This document shows, one piece after another, positions 1 to 11,576 of a stretch of DNA of 64,000 nucleotides. A program made the translations under genes and the position numbers. Below the pieces are notes generated by a model. That model made no database searches. It was not told the origin of the DNA and saw nothing but the letters and a program-made list of their open reading frames with translations. Within the stretch, counting starts at the first letter, position 1. Every line of letters starts with the position of its first letter. Origin of the DNA: Bradyrhizobium sp. CCBAU 051011 (GTDB lineage: Bacteria; Pseudomonadota; Alphaproteobacteria; Rhizobiales; Xanthobacteraceae); NCBI RefSeq assembly GCF_009930815.1, contig NZ_CP022222.1:682001-746000 (forward strand). Reading direction: 5' to 3'.

Positions 1-397
1 GTTCGTCAGCGGCGAGGTGATCCATGGCGAGAAGCGTGGCCGCGACCTCGGCTACCCCACCGCCAATATCCGCCTCGACAAGAATTGCAGCCTGAAGCAC
101 GGCATCTATGCGGTGCGGATCGGCCGCGGTGCAGAGCGGTTCGATGCGGTCGCCAGCTTCGGCCGCCGCCCGACCTTCGACAATGGTGCGCCGCTTCTGG
201 AAGTGTTCCTGTTCGACTTCAAGGGCGACCTCTATGGCACGGTGCTCGACGTCGCCTTCATCGGATTCATCCGCGACGAACTGAAATTCGACAACATCGA
301 AGCGTTGATACGTCAGATGGATGATGACAGCGCCAGGGCGCGCGCGGCCCTTGCTGCAGCGCCGGACGCATTTCCCAGGCTCGGAACGATCGGTTGA
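1..397 (+). CDS. ribF: Bifunctional riboflavin kinase/FAD synthetase, C-terminal part
   Basis: Only the C-terminal riboflavin kinase domain is inside the window; the gene enters from the left in frame 2. The domain opens with the flavokinase signature GEVIHGEKRGRDLGYPTANI, where the GxPTAN segment binds the phosphates and the metal ion. It continues with LLEVFLFDFKGDLYG, which carries the usual E/D pair of the family. The full enzyme phosphorylates riboflavin to FMN and adenylates it to FAD in the cytoplasm. The stop (TGA, 395-397) overlaps the TTG start of the next gene, so the two are probably co-transcribed. The family identification is firm; the adenylyltransferase half cannot be checked here. 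Confidence 0.93.
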   Translation, partial: FVSGEVIHGEKRGRDLGYPTANIRLDKNCSLKHGIYAVRIGRGAERFDAVASFGRRPTFDNGAPLLEVFLFDFKGDLYGTVLDVAFIGFIRDELKFDNIEALIRQMDDDSARARAALAAAPDAFPRLGTIG

Positions 398-948
398 ACA
401 AGACAGAAAAACAAAAAATGCTGGCCGGCGAGCTCTATCGCCCCGGCGATCCCGAGCTGCAGGCGGATGCCGTCGCCAACAAGGCCTGGCTCGCGCGCTA
501 CAATGCGGCGCTTGCAGCGCCTGTGGCTGAGCGGCATGCGCTGCTCTCAGCACATTTCGGCCATGTCGGAACCAGTGCCGTAATCCGTCCGCCGTTCTTT
601 TGCGACTATGGCTACAACATCCGGCTCGGCGACGAGGTGTTTCTCAACTTCAACTGCGTCATCCTCGACGTGGTCGAAGTCGTGATCGGCGACCGCACCC
701 AGATCGGACCGGCGACTCAAATCTATGCTGCCGACCACCCGCGCGACGCCGAAACGCGACGAACGGGGCTCGAATTGGGGCGCCCGGTGCGGATCGGCAG
801 CGATGTCTGGATCGGCGGCGGCGCCATCATCCTGCCCGGTGTCACGATCGGCGACGGCGCTGTCATCGGCGCCGGCAGCGTGGTCACGCGCGATGTCGCC
901 GCAGGCGTGACCGTCGCCGGAAACCCGGCCCGGCCACGCTCGAGCTGA
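394..948 (+). CDS. Sugar O-acetyltransferase, maltose acetyltransferase type
   Basis: A protein of 184 residues starting with TTG inside the ribF stop; an internal ATG at 418 is the alternative start. The N-terminus MNKTEKQKMLAGELYRPGDP matches the Maa/LacA/NodL N-terminal domain. Residues about 75-175 form a left-handed beta-helix made of hexapeptide repeats (IGDRTQIGP, VWIGGGAIILPGVTIG, GAVIGAGSVVTRDV). The catalytic His is probably the one in YAADHP. The family moves acetyl from acetyl-CoA to the 6-hydroxyl of glucose, maltose or oligosaccharides. NodL is a relative, but nothing in the neighbourhood is nodulation-related, so the substrate stays open. The product is cytoplasmic. Confidence 0.88.
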   Translation: MNKTEKQKMLAGELYRPGDPELQADAVANKAWLARYNAALAAPVAERHALLSAHFGHVGTSAVIRPPFFCDYGYNIRLGDEVFLNFNCVILDVVEVVIGDRTQIGPATQIYAADHPRDAETRRTGLELGRPVRIGSDVWIGGGAIILPGVTIGDGAVIGAGSVVTRDVAAGVTVAGNPARPRSS

Positions 949-985
949 AACCTCCGCCGAGCCTTCGGGCCTTTTCGATTGGCTG

Positions 986-1438
986 CTATGGCGAGCCGGC
1001 AACGAGGCGGGAATCGAGGGGCGCGTCCACGACCTCCTCAATATCAACCTTTGCAGCACCCCGATGGCCGGGATTGAGGAGAAAATTCCAACCACGGGGA
1101 ACGATGACCGATGGCACCTGCAACAATGCCGTTGCGGCGCGATCGAGCCACTCGTCACCGATCCGTCGCGTCACGTCAGGCCGCTCGCGCCAATCGGCGG
1201 CCAGCCGATCGACATCGACCTTTTGAATCTCGATCGCCTCGGAAACGCGTATTCGCAGCAATCGGTGTGTTGAGGGGATCAGATCGCGATCCATATGAAC
1301 CAGTAGCTCGAGCAGCGCGCTTGCCGGATGGTCCGCCAGATAGACGATCCGCTTGCCGCGCGTATGCCACCGGCCGGCTGCCCGCAGCCCGCCCTCGCCG
1401 GACAGATCTGCGTAATTCGATATCCGCCAAAGCTCCAT
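986..1438 (-). CDS. RES-domain toxin, NAD-degrading type
   Basis: A protein of 150 residues covering a complete RES domain. Visible family signatures are the N-terminal LWRISN, the GRWHTRGKRIVYLAD block, the Glu in SALLELLVHMD, and the C-terminal VPSVIVP followed by NFLLNPGH. The conserved Arg, Glu and Ser that name the family are therefore all present. Characterised RES toxins (MbcT, ParT, RES-Xre pairs) destroy or transfer NAD+ and arrest growth. The gene begins 9 bp after the stop of the upstream antitoxin gene, the usual antitoxin-first layout. The toxin looks intact; its exact chemistry (NAD phosphorylase, glycohydrolase or ADP-ribosyltransferase) cannot be read from sequence. Confidence 0.9.
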   Translation of the reverse strand: MELWRISNYADLSGEGGLRAAGRWHTRGKRIVYLADHPASALLELLVHMDRDLIPSTHRLLRIRVSEAIEIQKVDVDRLAADWRERPDVTRRIGDEWLDRAATALLQVPSVIVPRGWNFLLNPGHRGAAKVDIEEVVDAPLDSRLVAGSP

Positions 1439-1447
1439 CGAACTAGC

Positions 1448-1942
1448 TCAGGCGAAAATTCCCTGATCGATTTGTTCAAGCGCTTCGCGAACTACCGCAG
1501 CGCCGAGTTCGTCCTTCATCAACTCGAGCGGTATTTGGCCCGACATCGAGGCATTCGGACGGCGCAGCCAGGCCTTCGCCTTCTTCCCGTCACCAAAAAC
1601 ACGGTCTGCCAGCGCTTCGATCTCCAGGACGCGGAACAATTCGTGCCGTTGGCTTGATGCCGAGACAGGACGCCGCTGAACGCGATGCCGCACCGGCTTG
1701 GCCTCGAACATCATTTCTCCACCGGCAGAGGGATTAATACGCTTGCCGGATTTCGCCGCGGGATTCTTGACCACGACGAATTTCGCAAAACCGGGGACGA
1801 GGAATACGCCGTTTTTCTTCAGCTCTTTCTGAGCGGCGGCCGGCAGCTTCTCCAGCGCAGCTTTCCCAACCTGCTGCAGCTCGCCGCGACGGCGCAGATC
1901 CTTCAAGTCCTCGTAAACTTGCGCGCGGGTCTTCGGACTCAT
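1448..1942 (-). CDS. Antitoxin: HU-like N-terminus fused to DUF2384 (ParS/MbcA) domain
   Basis: A protein of 164 residues, started at 1942 because a GAAGAG ribosome-binding site lies 7 bases upstream. Residues about 104-164 (LFRVLEIEALADRVFGD, KAKAWLRRPN, then an IPLELM block ending in QIDQGIFA) are the toxin-binding DUF2384 domain of Xre/MbcA/ParS antitoxins. The N-terminal half is not the usual Xre helix-turn-helix. Residues about 40-92 (LKKNGVFLVPGFAKFVVVKN, then GKRINPSAGGEMMFEAKPVR) look like the beta-arm of HU/IHF proteins, with the GFxxF and R/K-x-NP signatures. It should bind its own promoter and neutralise the RES toxin. The fusion is unusual; the HU assignment rests on pattern, not a search. 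Confidence 0.82.
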   Translation of the reverse strand: MSPKTRAQVYEDLKDLRRRGELQQVGKAALEKLPAAAQKELKKNGVFLVPGFAKFVVVKNPAAKSGKRINPSAGGEMMFEAKPVRHRVQRRPVSASSQRHELFRVLEIEALADRVFGDGKKAKAWLRRPNASMSGQIPLELMKDELGAAVVREALEQIDQGIFA

Positions 1943-2302
1943 GAATTTCTCTTCAATAATCAATAGATTAGTATCTCTGGAAGATTCTGCAACCAGCCGT
2001 TCCCCAATCCAAAGTGGCCGCATCGAAGTATCCGGCGCCACGGCCCGATGACCGCGGTGACGACCGATGCCGGTCCATGGAGGGAATGTCGACTGACCGC
2101 CCACGAAGAATAAGGCTTGAGGCGTCGCCCTTTGCGATTTTCCCGGCCCCCTGCTATGGAAAGCCCCATGTTTGCGCGGCGCACCATCAGCATTAGCGGC
2201 CCGGCTTCCGCCTGAGCTTTGGCTCGGCGCAAGACCGGGATTTTCCTGTTCACCCCGCAATATCCGCTTTTCAGCGCCGCCTTCGAGCCAACCAGAGCAT
2301 TC
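1943..2302. other. Divergent intergenic region between the toxin-antitoxin operon and ileS
   Basis: About 360 bp separate the antitoxin and ileS starts. Apart from the AT-rich palindrome near 1957-1970 I see no gene, tRNA or clear riboswitch. Open frames continue upstream of the chosen ileS start but carry no recognisable protein. Confidence 0.5.
1957..1970 (-). promoter_or_regulatory. Candidate autoregulatory operator of the RES toxin-antitoxin operon
   Basis: A perfect inverted repeat, TAATC-N4-GATTA, lies 15-28 bases upstream of the antitoxin start in an AT-rich patch inside GC-rich DNA. Toxin-antitoxin operons are normally repressed by the antitoxin binding such sites. The role is inferred from position and symmetry only. 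Confidence 0.4.
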
Positions 2303-5824
<3,522 letters not shown>

Positions 5825-6343
5825 GTGTCTGGCCTCGAACACGCACGCACCCCTCACCTGCGCGCCGGGGTCATTGCCGCGGTTGCGACGCTGGTGCTGG
5901 ACCAGGCCTCGAAACTCTGGCTGCTCTATGTGTTCGACCTCGCCAATCGCGGCGCGGTCCGCGTCACGCCGTTCTTCGACCTGGTGCTGGCCTGGAATGT
6001 CGGGATCAGCTTTGGCTGGTTCCAGACGGACAACCAGCTCGCCCAGATCGCGCTGATGGCGATCAAGGCGGTTGCGGTGATCGTGCTGGGGATCTGGATG
6101 GCGCGCTCCAGCACGCTGCTGGCGACGCTGGCGCTGGGTCTGATCATCGGCGGAGCAGTCGGCAACGGCATCGACCGCTTTCTGCACGGCGCGGTGGTCG
6201 ATTTTGCCCTGTTCCACATCGAGATCGGGGGAAAAACCTTCAATTGGTACGTGTTTAACCTCGCGGATGTGGCCATTGTTGCCGGGGTAGCGGGCCTATT
6301 GTATGACTCGTTCCTGGGGGTACCCGCCGCAAAAGCGCCCTGA
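5825..6343 (+). CDS. lspA: Signal peptidase II (lipoprotein signal peptidase)
   Basis: An inner-membrane aspartic protease of 172 residues that removes signal peptides from lipidated prolipoproteins. Four hydrophobic segments are visible. The catalytic aspartates lie in the conserved blocks GNGIDRFLHGAVVDF and FNLADVAIVAG. The N-terminal TLVLDQASKLW block is also typical. The gene starts with GTG immediately after the ileS stop, so translation is probably coupled; ileS-lspA is a common gene pair. Confidence 0.96.
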   Translation: MSGLEHARTPHLRAGVIAAVATLVLDQASKLWLLYVFDLANRGAVRVTPFFDLVLAWNVGISFGWFQTDNQLAQIALMAIKAVAVIVLGIWMARSSTLLATLALGLIIGGAVGNGIDRFLHGAVVDFALFHIEIGGKTFNWYVFNLADVAIVAGVAGLLYDSFLGVPAAKAP

Positions 6344-6434
6344 TCCCGGCCGAAAGGACCCTTAGGGTATGAAGCTGGTACGGCCCTCAGGCCGGGCCCC
6401 CTATGTTGCAGAAATTGTGAATGGGAACAGCGCG

Positions 6435-7148
6435 ATGCGCGAGACCGAAGCCCGCTTCTGGATGATGCAGATCCCCTCGTTGAGCCGGACGCTGCGCTTG
6501 GCCGCTATTTCCCTCGGCATCGGCCTTGTGATGGCCGCCGGCCCGGTGCGCGCGGCCGATGACGAGGACGAGGACGACAAGACCTTCGAGGAAAAGATCA
6601 TCGAAGGCATCATGCGCGGCATCGGCGGCACCAACATGGAAAACCGCGGCATCGAATACCGCGAGCGCTCGCCGCTGGTGGTTCCGCCCAAGCTCGATCT
6701 GCCGCCCCCATCGACCACCGCGGCTGAAGCGAAGGCGCCGAACTGGCCCAAGGATCCCGACGAGCAGCGCCGCAAGGCCGCGATCGCGGCACGCAAGAAA
6801 GAGAACAAGGACCCGCGTGAAGCGGCCCGCATCCTCACCCCGGCTGAACTCGCGGTAGGCAAGACCGCGGCGCCCTCGCGCAAGGACAACGATCCGGTGC
6901 AGCCCGGCACCTCGAACAACAATCCGATCCTGAGCCCGTCGCAGCTCGGCTATACCGGCGGCTTCAGCGGCCTGTTCGGCGGCAACAAGTCCGAGACGGC
7001 CACCTTCAAGAGCGAACCGACGCGCGACTCGCTGACCCAGCCGCCGCCCGGCTACCAGACGCCATCGCCGAACTATGCCTACGGCACCGGGCCGAAGGAA
7101 TCGCTGAACAAGGAATACAACCCGGCCAAGGGCAAGTATGGCGAATAG
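6435..7148 (+). CDS. Exported proline- and charge-rich protein of unknown function
   Basis: A protein of about 237 residues if started at 6435 (MRETEARF); starts at 6369 and 6462/6465 are also possible. A signal peptide is clear (TLRLAAISLGIGLVMAAGPVRAA), followed by an acidic DDEDEDDKTFEEK stretch. The rest is low-complexity, rich in Pro, Lys and Asn with no domain I recognise (for example TPAELAVGKTAAPSRK and GLFGGNK). I have the impression of a family conserved downstream of lspA in bradyrhizobia, but assign no function. A 17-bp near-perfect tandem duplication (7138-7154, 7155-7171) spans the stop codon. Confidence 0.7.
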   Translation: MRETEARFWMMQIPSLSRTLRLAAISLGIGLVMAAGPVRAADDEDEDDKTFEEKIIEGIMRGIGGTNMENRGIEYRERSPLVVPPKLDLPPPSTTAAEAKAPNWPKDPDEQRRKAAIAARKKENKDPREAARILTPAELAVGKTAAPSRKDNDPVQPGTSNNNPILSPSQLGYTGGFSGLFGGNKSETATFKSEPTRDSLTQPPPGYQTPSPNYAYGTGPKESLNKEYNPAKGKYGE

Positions 7149-7329
7149 TTAAGCATGGCGAAGAGTTAAGCTCATCTCTCGCCTTCGTGACGATTGCCGG
7201 CGCCGGCGCGGTGTACGATGCCGCGGCTTCGTTCCGAACCATCTTGTTCGGGTTTCGCTTCAAACATTTGCGCGAATTCCAGTCGCAGGACCGGTAACGC
7301 CTTTTGCGGAATTACGCGCCAGATAGGTC

Positions 7330-8721
7330 ATGATGTCATCGCACCGTTTTGCCGCCTCGCTCGTTGCAGCCTTCATCTCGACGTTTGCTTTCTCCGCCGG
7401 CAGCGCGACTGCCCAGACCACGGTCACGTCGGAACGTCCCGCCAGCTTCACCCTCGACAACGGCCTGCAAGTGGTGGTGATCCCCGATCACCGCACCCCC
7501 GTCGTCACGCAGATGATCTGGTACAAGGTCGGCTCCGCCGACGAGACGCCGGGCAAATCGGGACTGGCGCACTTCCTCGAGCATTTGATGTTCAAGGGCA
7601 CCGCCAAACATCCCGCCGGTGAATTCTCGCAGACCGTGCTGCGGATCGGCGGCAACGAGAACGCCTTCACCTCGCTCGACTACACTGGCTATTTCCAGCG
7701 CGTGCCGCGCGAGCAACTGGCGAAGATGATGGAGTTCGAGGCCGACCGCATGACCGGCCTGATCCTCAAGGATGAGAACGTATTGCCCGAGCGCGACGTC
7801 GTGCTCGAAGAGTTCAACATGCGGGTCGCCAACAATCCGGACGCGCGGCTGACCGAGCAGATCATGGCGGCGCTGTATCTCAACCACCCCTATGGCCGCC
7901 CGGTGATCGGCTGGCGCCAGGAGATCGAGAAACTCGACCGCGAGGATGCGCTGGCGTTCTACAAGCGCTTCTATGCGCCGAACAACGCGATCCTGGTGAT
8001 CGCAGGCGATGTCGACGCCAAGGAAATCCGCGCGATGGTGGAGAAGGCCTACGGCGGCATTCCCGCCCAGCCGGCGATATCAGCGCATCGCGTCCGTCCG
8101 CAGGAGCCGGTCCCGGCGGCGCCGCGCACGGTGACGCTGTCCGATCCGCGCGTCGAGCAGACCAGCCTGCGGCGCTATTACCTGGTCCCCTCCTCTGCCA
8201 CAGCGGCGGCTGGCGAAGGCCCGGCGCTCGACGTGCTCGCGCAACTGATGGGCGGCGGCTCCAATTCCTATCTCTATCGGGCGCTGGTGATCGACCGCCA
8301 GCTCGCGATCAGCGCCGGTGCCGGTTATCAGGGCACCTCACTGGACCCCACGCAATTCTCGATCTCGGCTTCGCCAAAGCCCGGCGTTGAGTTTTCGCAA
8401 GTAGAGCAGGTGATCGACGGCGTGATCGCGGAGGTCATCCAGAATCCCGCCCGCGCCGAAGATCTCGAGCGGGTCAAGACCCAGTTGATTGCGGAAGCGA
8501 TCTACGCCCAGGACAATCAGGCCACGCTGGCGCGCTGGTATGGCGGCGCGCTGACCACGGGGCTGTCGATCGACGACATCAGGAGCTGGCCGGAACGGAT
8601 TCGCGCCGTCACCGCCGAACAGGTTCGGGACGCGGCCCAGAAATGGCTCGACAAGAAACGCTCGGTGACCGGCTATCTGATCAAGGATGCTGCGCCGAAA
8701 CGCGAGGAGAAGCGCTCGTGA
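7330..8721 (+). CDS. M16-family zinc peptidase, catalytic partner
   Basis: A pitrilysin-type metallopeptidase of 463 residues with a signal peptide (ASLVAAFISTFAFSAGSATA), so it acts in the periplasm or at the membrane. The inverted zinc motif HxxEH is in GLAHFLEHLMFKGT. The distal Glu is expected in the ERDVVLEEFNMR region. N- and C-terminal M16 domains (Peptidase_M16 and M16_C) are both present. The next gene overlaps it by 4 bases and encodes a paralogue without the zinc motif, the standard active/inactive pair. Alpha-proteobacterial pairs of this kind degrade peptides; the natural substrate is unknown. Confidence 0.94.
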   Translation: MMSSHRFAASLVAAFISTFAFSAGSATAQTTVTSERPASFTLDNGLQVVVIPDHRTPVVTQMIWYKVGSADETPGKSGLAHFLEHLMFKGTAKHPAGEFSQTVLRIGGNENAFTSLDYTGYFQRVPREQLAKMMEFEADRMTGLILKDENVLPERDVVLEEFNMRVANNPDARLTEQIMAALYLNHPYGRPVIGWRQEIEKLDREDALAFYKRFYAPNNAILVIAGDVDAKEIRAMVEKAYGGIPAQPAISAHRVRPQEPVPAAPRTVTLSDPRVEQTSLRRYYLVPSSATAAAGEGPALDVLAQLMGGGSNSYLYRALVIDRQLAISAGAGYQGTSLDPTQFSISASPKPGVEFSQVEQVIDGVIAEVIQNPARAEDLERVKTQLIAEAIYAQDNQATLARWYGGALTTGLSIDDIRSWPERIRAVTAEQVRDAAQKWLDKKRSVTGYLIKDAAPKREEKRS

Positions 8722-10085
8722 TCCGTTTTTCGATTGGCGCGCAGCGCCTCGCTTCCACCCTGATCGCCGGCGCCGTGCTGCTGGTGCTGGCGGCGAACCC
8801 GTCGCATGCCGCGGCCAAGATTCAGCGGCTGGTCTCGCCCGGCGGCATCGAGGCCTGGTTCGTGCAGGATGCCACCGTGCCCCTGATCGCGATGGAATAC
8901 GCCTTCGGCGGCGGCGCCGCCCAGGATCCTGCCGGCAAGTCCGGCGTCGGCAACATGGTCGCCGCCCTGCTTGATGAGGGCTCCGGCGAGCTCGATTCCA
9001 AGACCTTCCATGAGCGCCTCGAGCGCCGCGCCATCGAGCTGAGCTTCTCGTCGACCCGGGATTATTTCCGCGGCTCGCTCCGCATGCTCAAGGACAACAA
9101 GGACGAGGCTTTCGGCCTTCTGCATCTGGCGCTGACCTCGCCGCGTTTCGACACCAGCGACGTCGAGCGCATTCGCGCACAGATCCTCTCGGGGCTGCGC
9201 CGTGACACCACCAACCCGACCTCGCTGGCGAGCCGCAAATTCCTCGAAGTCGCCTTCGGCGATCATCCCTATGGCAGGCAGAGCAACGGTACGCTCGACA
9301 GCGTGCCGAAGATCGATGTCGCCGACATGAAGGATTACGTCCGCCGCGTGATCGCCAAGGATACGTTGCGGATCGCCGTGGTCGGCGATGTCGATGCCGA
9401 CACGCTCGGCAAGCTGCTGGACCAGACGTTCGGCGGATTGCCGGCCAAGGCCAGCCTGACGCCGGTGGCCGAGGTCGAGGCCACCAAACCGCCGCAGCGC
9501 GCGTTTGTGCCACTCGACGTGCCGCAGACCGTAGTGACGTTCGGCGGCCCCGGTATTCGACGCCACGATCCGAATTTCATGGCCGCCTATGTCGTGAACC
9601 ACATCCTGGGCGGCGGCTCGTCGTCGCGGCTCTACAAGGAGGTGCGCGAAAAGCGCGGCCTTGCCTATTCGGTCTACGAATCCCTGCTCTGGATGGATCG
9701 CTCCGCGCTGTTCATCGGCAATACCGGCACCCGCGCCGACCGCGCCGGCGAGACGGTCGATGCGATCGAGCAGGAAATCCGCCGCATCGCCGAGGAAGGC
9801 CCGACCCAGAAGGAACTGGACGAGGCCACGTCCTATCTCAAGGGCTCGCAGATGCTGGCGCTCGATACCTCCTCGAAGCTCGCGCAGGCGCTGCTGCAAT
9901 ACCAGCTCGACAAGCTGCCGATCGACTACATCGAGAAGCGCAACGCCCTCGTCGACGCCGTGACGCTCGATGATGCCAAAAAGACCGCCCAGAAGCTGTG
10001 GGGCCAGGGCCTCCTCACCGTCATCGTCGGCCGCGCCCCGCAGGCCGCCGCTCAACCGGTCGCCGCGCCGCCAAAGGCGAATTGA
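8718..10085 (+). CDS. M16-family peptidase-like protein, non-catalytic partner
   Basis: A protein of 455 residues starting with GTG inside the stop of the previous gene (GTGA overlap). A signal peptide is visible (ASTLIAGAVLLVLAANPSHA). The fold follows M16 throughout, including the GGGSSSRLYKEVREKRGLAY block of the C-terminal domain. Where the catalytic partner has HFLEH, this protein reads GVGNMVAALLDEGS, so no zinc can be held. Such subunits form the second half of the clam-shell chamber of heterodimeric M16B peptidases. The overlap suggests equal synthesis of both halves. Confidence 0.93.
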   Translation: MIRFSIGAQRLASTLIAGAVLLVLAANPSHAAAKIQRLVSPGGIEAWFVQDATVPLIAMEYAFGGGAAQDPAGKSGVGNMVAALLDEGSGELDSKTFHERLERRAIELSFSSTRDYFRGSLRMLKDNKDEAFGLLHLALTSPRFDTSDVERIRAQILSGLRRDTTNPTSLASRKFLEVAFGDHPYGRQSNGTLDSVPKIDVADMKDYVRRVIAKDTLRIAVVGDVDADTLGKLLDQTFGGLPAKASLTPVAEVEATKPPQRAFVPLDVPQTVVTFGGPGIRRHDPNFMAAYVVNHILGGGSSSRLYKEVREKRGLAYSVYESLLWMDRSALFIGNTGTRADRAGETVDAIEQEIRRIAEEGPTQKELDEATSYLKGSQMLALDTSSKLAQALLQYQLDKLPIDYIEKRNALVDAVTLDDAKKTAQKLWGQGLLTVIVGRAPQAAAQPVAAPPKAN

Positions 10086-10108
10086 GGCGTTCACCCTTCC
10101 ACCCTTTG

Positions 10109-10263
10109 CCGTCATGGCCGGGCATAGCCGTTCGACGGACGGCGTCGCTTCTGCTCGCCTGTCCCCGGCCATCCACGTGTTTTTCTCTTTAGACACTGGT
10201 AAGAGGTGGATGCCCGGAACATCTGGCGCGAAGACGCGCTTCGCGGTTTTGCCCGGGCATGAC
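10109..10263. repeat. Intergenic palindromic repeat cluster
   Basis: Between the M16 pair and arfB lie two half-sites of one repeat family: GTCATGGCCGGGCATAGC at the left and TGCCCGGGCATGAC at the right, with partly symmetrical GC-rich arms between. Related units occur near 24292-24322 and inside groESL (45424-45541). No gene is seen here. Confidence 0.6.
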
Positions 10264-10280
10264 GATTTCCGGTGAACGCC

Positions 10281-10700
10281 ATGCTGCGGGTTTCCCGCGA
10301 CCTCACGATCGACGAAAACGACATCGAGATTGGGTTTGTCCGCGCCTCCGGCCCCGGCGGACAGAACGTCAACAAGCTTTCGACCGCAGCCCAGCTTCGC
10401 TTCGACACGCGCAAGATCACGCTGCCGGAGGATGCCGCGCTGCGGCTGCACCGGATTGCCGGCCAGCGCATGACCAAGGAGGGCGTGATCGTGATCCACG
10501 CCCAGCGCTTCCGCACCCAGGAGCGCAACCGGGCCGACGCCATCGACCGCCTGCTCGAAATGCTGCGCGAAGCCTTGATCCGCCCGGTACCGCGCCGCGC
10601 GACCAAGCCGACCTTCGGCTCCAAGCAGCGACGGCTGGAAGGCAAGAAGCGGCGCAGCGACATCAAGGCGCGGCGCGGTCCATCGCGCTTCGACGATTGA
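10281..10700 (+). CDS. arfB: Alternative ribosome-rescue factor / peptidyl-tRNA hydrolase ArfB
   Basis: A protein of 139 residues if started at ATG 10281, which has GGTGA upstream and matches the usual N-terminus; a GTG at 10272 is less likely. The GGQ loop is in GPGGQNVNKLSTAAQLRFD. The C-terminus is a basic tail (KQRRLEGKKRRSDIKARRG) of the kind that enters the empty mRNA channel. ArfB hydrolyses peptidyl-tRNA on ribosomes stalled without a stop codon. Unlike RF1/RF2 it lacks a codon-recognition domain. The gene ends about 50 bp from the damaged end of a sigma factor gene on the other strand. Confidence 0.94.
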   Translation: MLRVSRDLTIDENDIEIGFVRASGPGGQNVNKLSTAAQLRFDTRKITLPEDAALRLHRIAGQRMTKEGVIVIHAQRFRTQERNRADAIDRLLEMLREALIRPVPRRATKPTFGSKQRRLEGKKRRSDIKARRGPSRFDD

Positions 10701-11201
10701 GGTCGCGCCGCCGCTTCGATGCCTCGCGCGCGGTTTCGAACAGACCGATGCCGCGGCGATCTCGTCGATCGAGAACTCCTCGATATCGCGAAGCAGGATG
10801 ACTTCACGGTAGTGCCCGGGCAGCGACTGGATCGCACGCGAAAGGTCCATGCGAATGTCTTCGGGTGCGAGACGCGCCCATCGTTCGTCTGCCGTATCGA
10901 CGGGCACGTCGGGCATTCCGACCGACATTCGCAGCAAGCGATGGCAGGCCCGCCGGGCGACAGCGAACAGCCACGCCGAGAACGAGGTCACCACTCGCAA
11001 GGTGCCGATGCGCCGATACAGCAGCAACAGCGTTTCCTGCACCGCATCGTCGATGTCAGACATTCGGCAATTGCGCGCGGCATAGCGCCGGACGTCGGGC
11101 TGCGCCGCAGATATCAGCAACGCCAGGGCCCTCTCGTCCCCGCCACGCGCGGCCTCGATCAACGAGGGATCGCAGCGGCTTGCTCTGGCCAATGCCGTCA
11201 T
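10701..11201 (-). pseudogene. ECF-type RNA polymerase sigma factor, C-terminally truncated
   Basis: From its ATG at 11201 the protein shows sigma region 2 (PDVRRYAARNCRMSDIDDAVQ, then SFSAWLFAVARRA) and the start of region 4 (LPGHYREVILLRDIEEFSID). Family similarity stops at EIAA near position 10751, just before the recognition helix and the usual VKSRLHRAR end. After that the frame runs on with no stop into antisense arfB sequence, which looks meaningless. About 30 C-terminal residues are missing, so -35 recognition should be lost. The start overlaps the stop of the DUF2892 gene as ATGA, so the two formed an operon. A recently decayed gene is more likely than a new function. Confidence 0.7.
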
Positions 11202-11404
11202 TGCGACGGCAACCTGCGACCGGCCAGGGCGCACATCGGACAAAATCCGATAAATCCGGTCATAATCGCCACTGCTCCCGTTCCGGCGATCAAATAGCCG
11301 ATCGGCAATCCCCGCAGGCCGAGAAGCCCGCAAGCTATCATGGCTGCGCCCGCGACCACCCTTGTCGTTCGCTCCCAACCCGGCAAATTCTTGCGATAGA
11401 ACAT
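11198..11404 (-). CDS. DUF2892 (YgaP-type) small membrane protein
   Basis: A protein of 68 residues from ATG 11404, which has GGGAG 6 bases upstream; an earlier ATG at 11416 would add four residues. It has the DUF2892 start (MFYRKNLPGWERTTRVVAG) and two hydrophobic segments (GAAMIACGLLGLRGLPIGYL and a segment ending FIGFCPMCALAG). The FCPMCA cysteine pair is common in this family. Function is unknown; the domain also occurs fused to rhodanese domains. It is translationally coupled to the truncated sigma factor gene. Confidence 0.85.
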   Translation of the reverse strand: MFYRKNLPGWERTTRVVAGAAMIACGLLGLRGLPIGYLIAGTGAVAIMTGFIGFCPMCALAGRRLPSQ

Positions 11405-11492
11405 AGCAGCTCCCATTGATTGTGCGCGAGAACCTCAAACCGTTCTCTCCCCCTAGAGCCGCCGGGCCGCCTTTTCGGTTCGCGGGAGGCAC

Positions 11493-11526
11493 AAAAAAAC
11501 TCCGGCCGCCCATGGCGACCGGAGTT
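11493..11526 (-). terminator. Rho-independent terminator
   Basis: On the minus strand, AACTCCGG and CCGGAGTT arms surround a short loop and are followed by a run of seven T. It lies about 50 bp downstream of the small exported protein gene ending at 11577 and should end its transcript before the DUF2892 gene. Confidence 0.8.
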
Positions 11527-11576
11527 CTGTTTGGAGAGCAACCCGACGGAGGAGGCGGGTTTCCTCCAGATGACTG

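Noticed and set aside
394..948. Nodulation acetyltransferase NodL as identity of the second gene
   Set aside because: NodL is a relative, but the gene is coupled to ribF with no nod genes near; general sugar acetyltransferase is the safer call.
8673..10700. Very long minus-strand frame continuing the sigma factor under arfB and the M16 gene
   Set aside because: Only the part above about 10751 resembles a protein family; the rest is antisense to well-supported genes in GC-rich DNA, where stops are rare.
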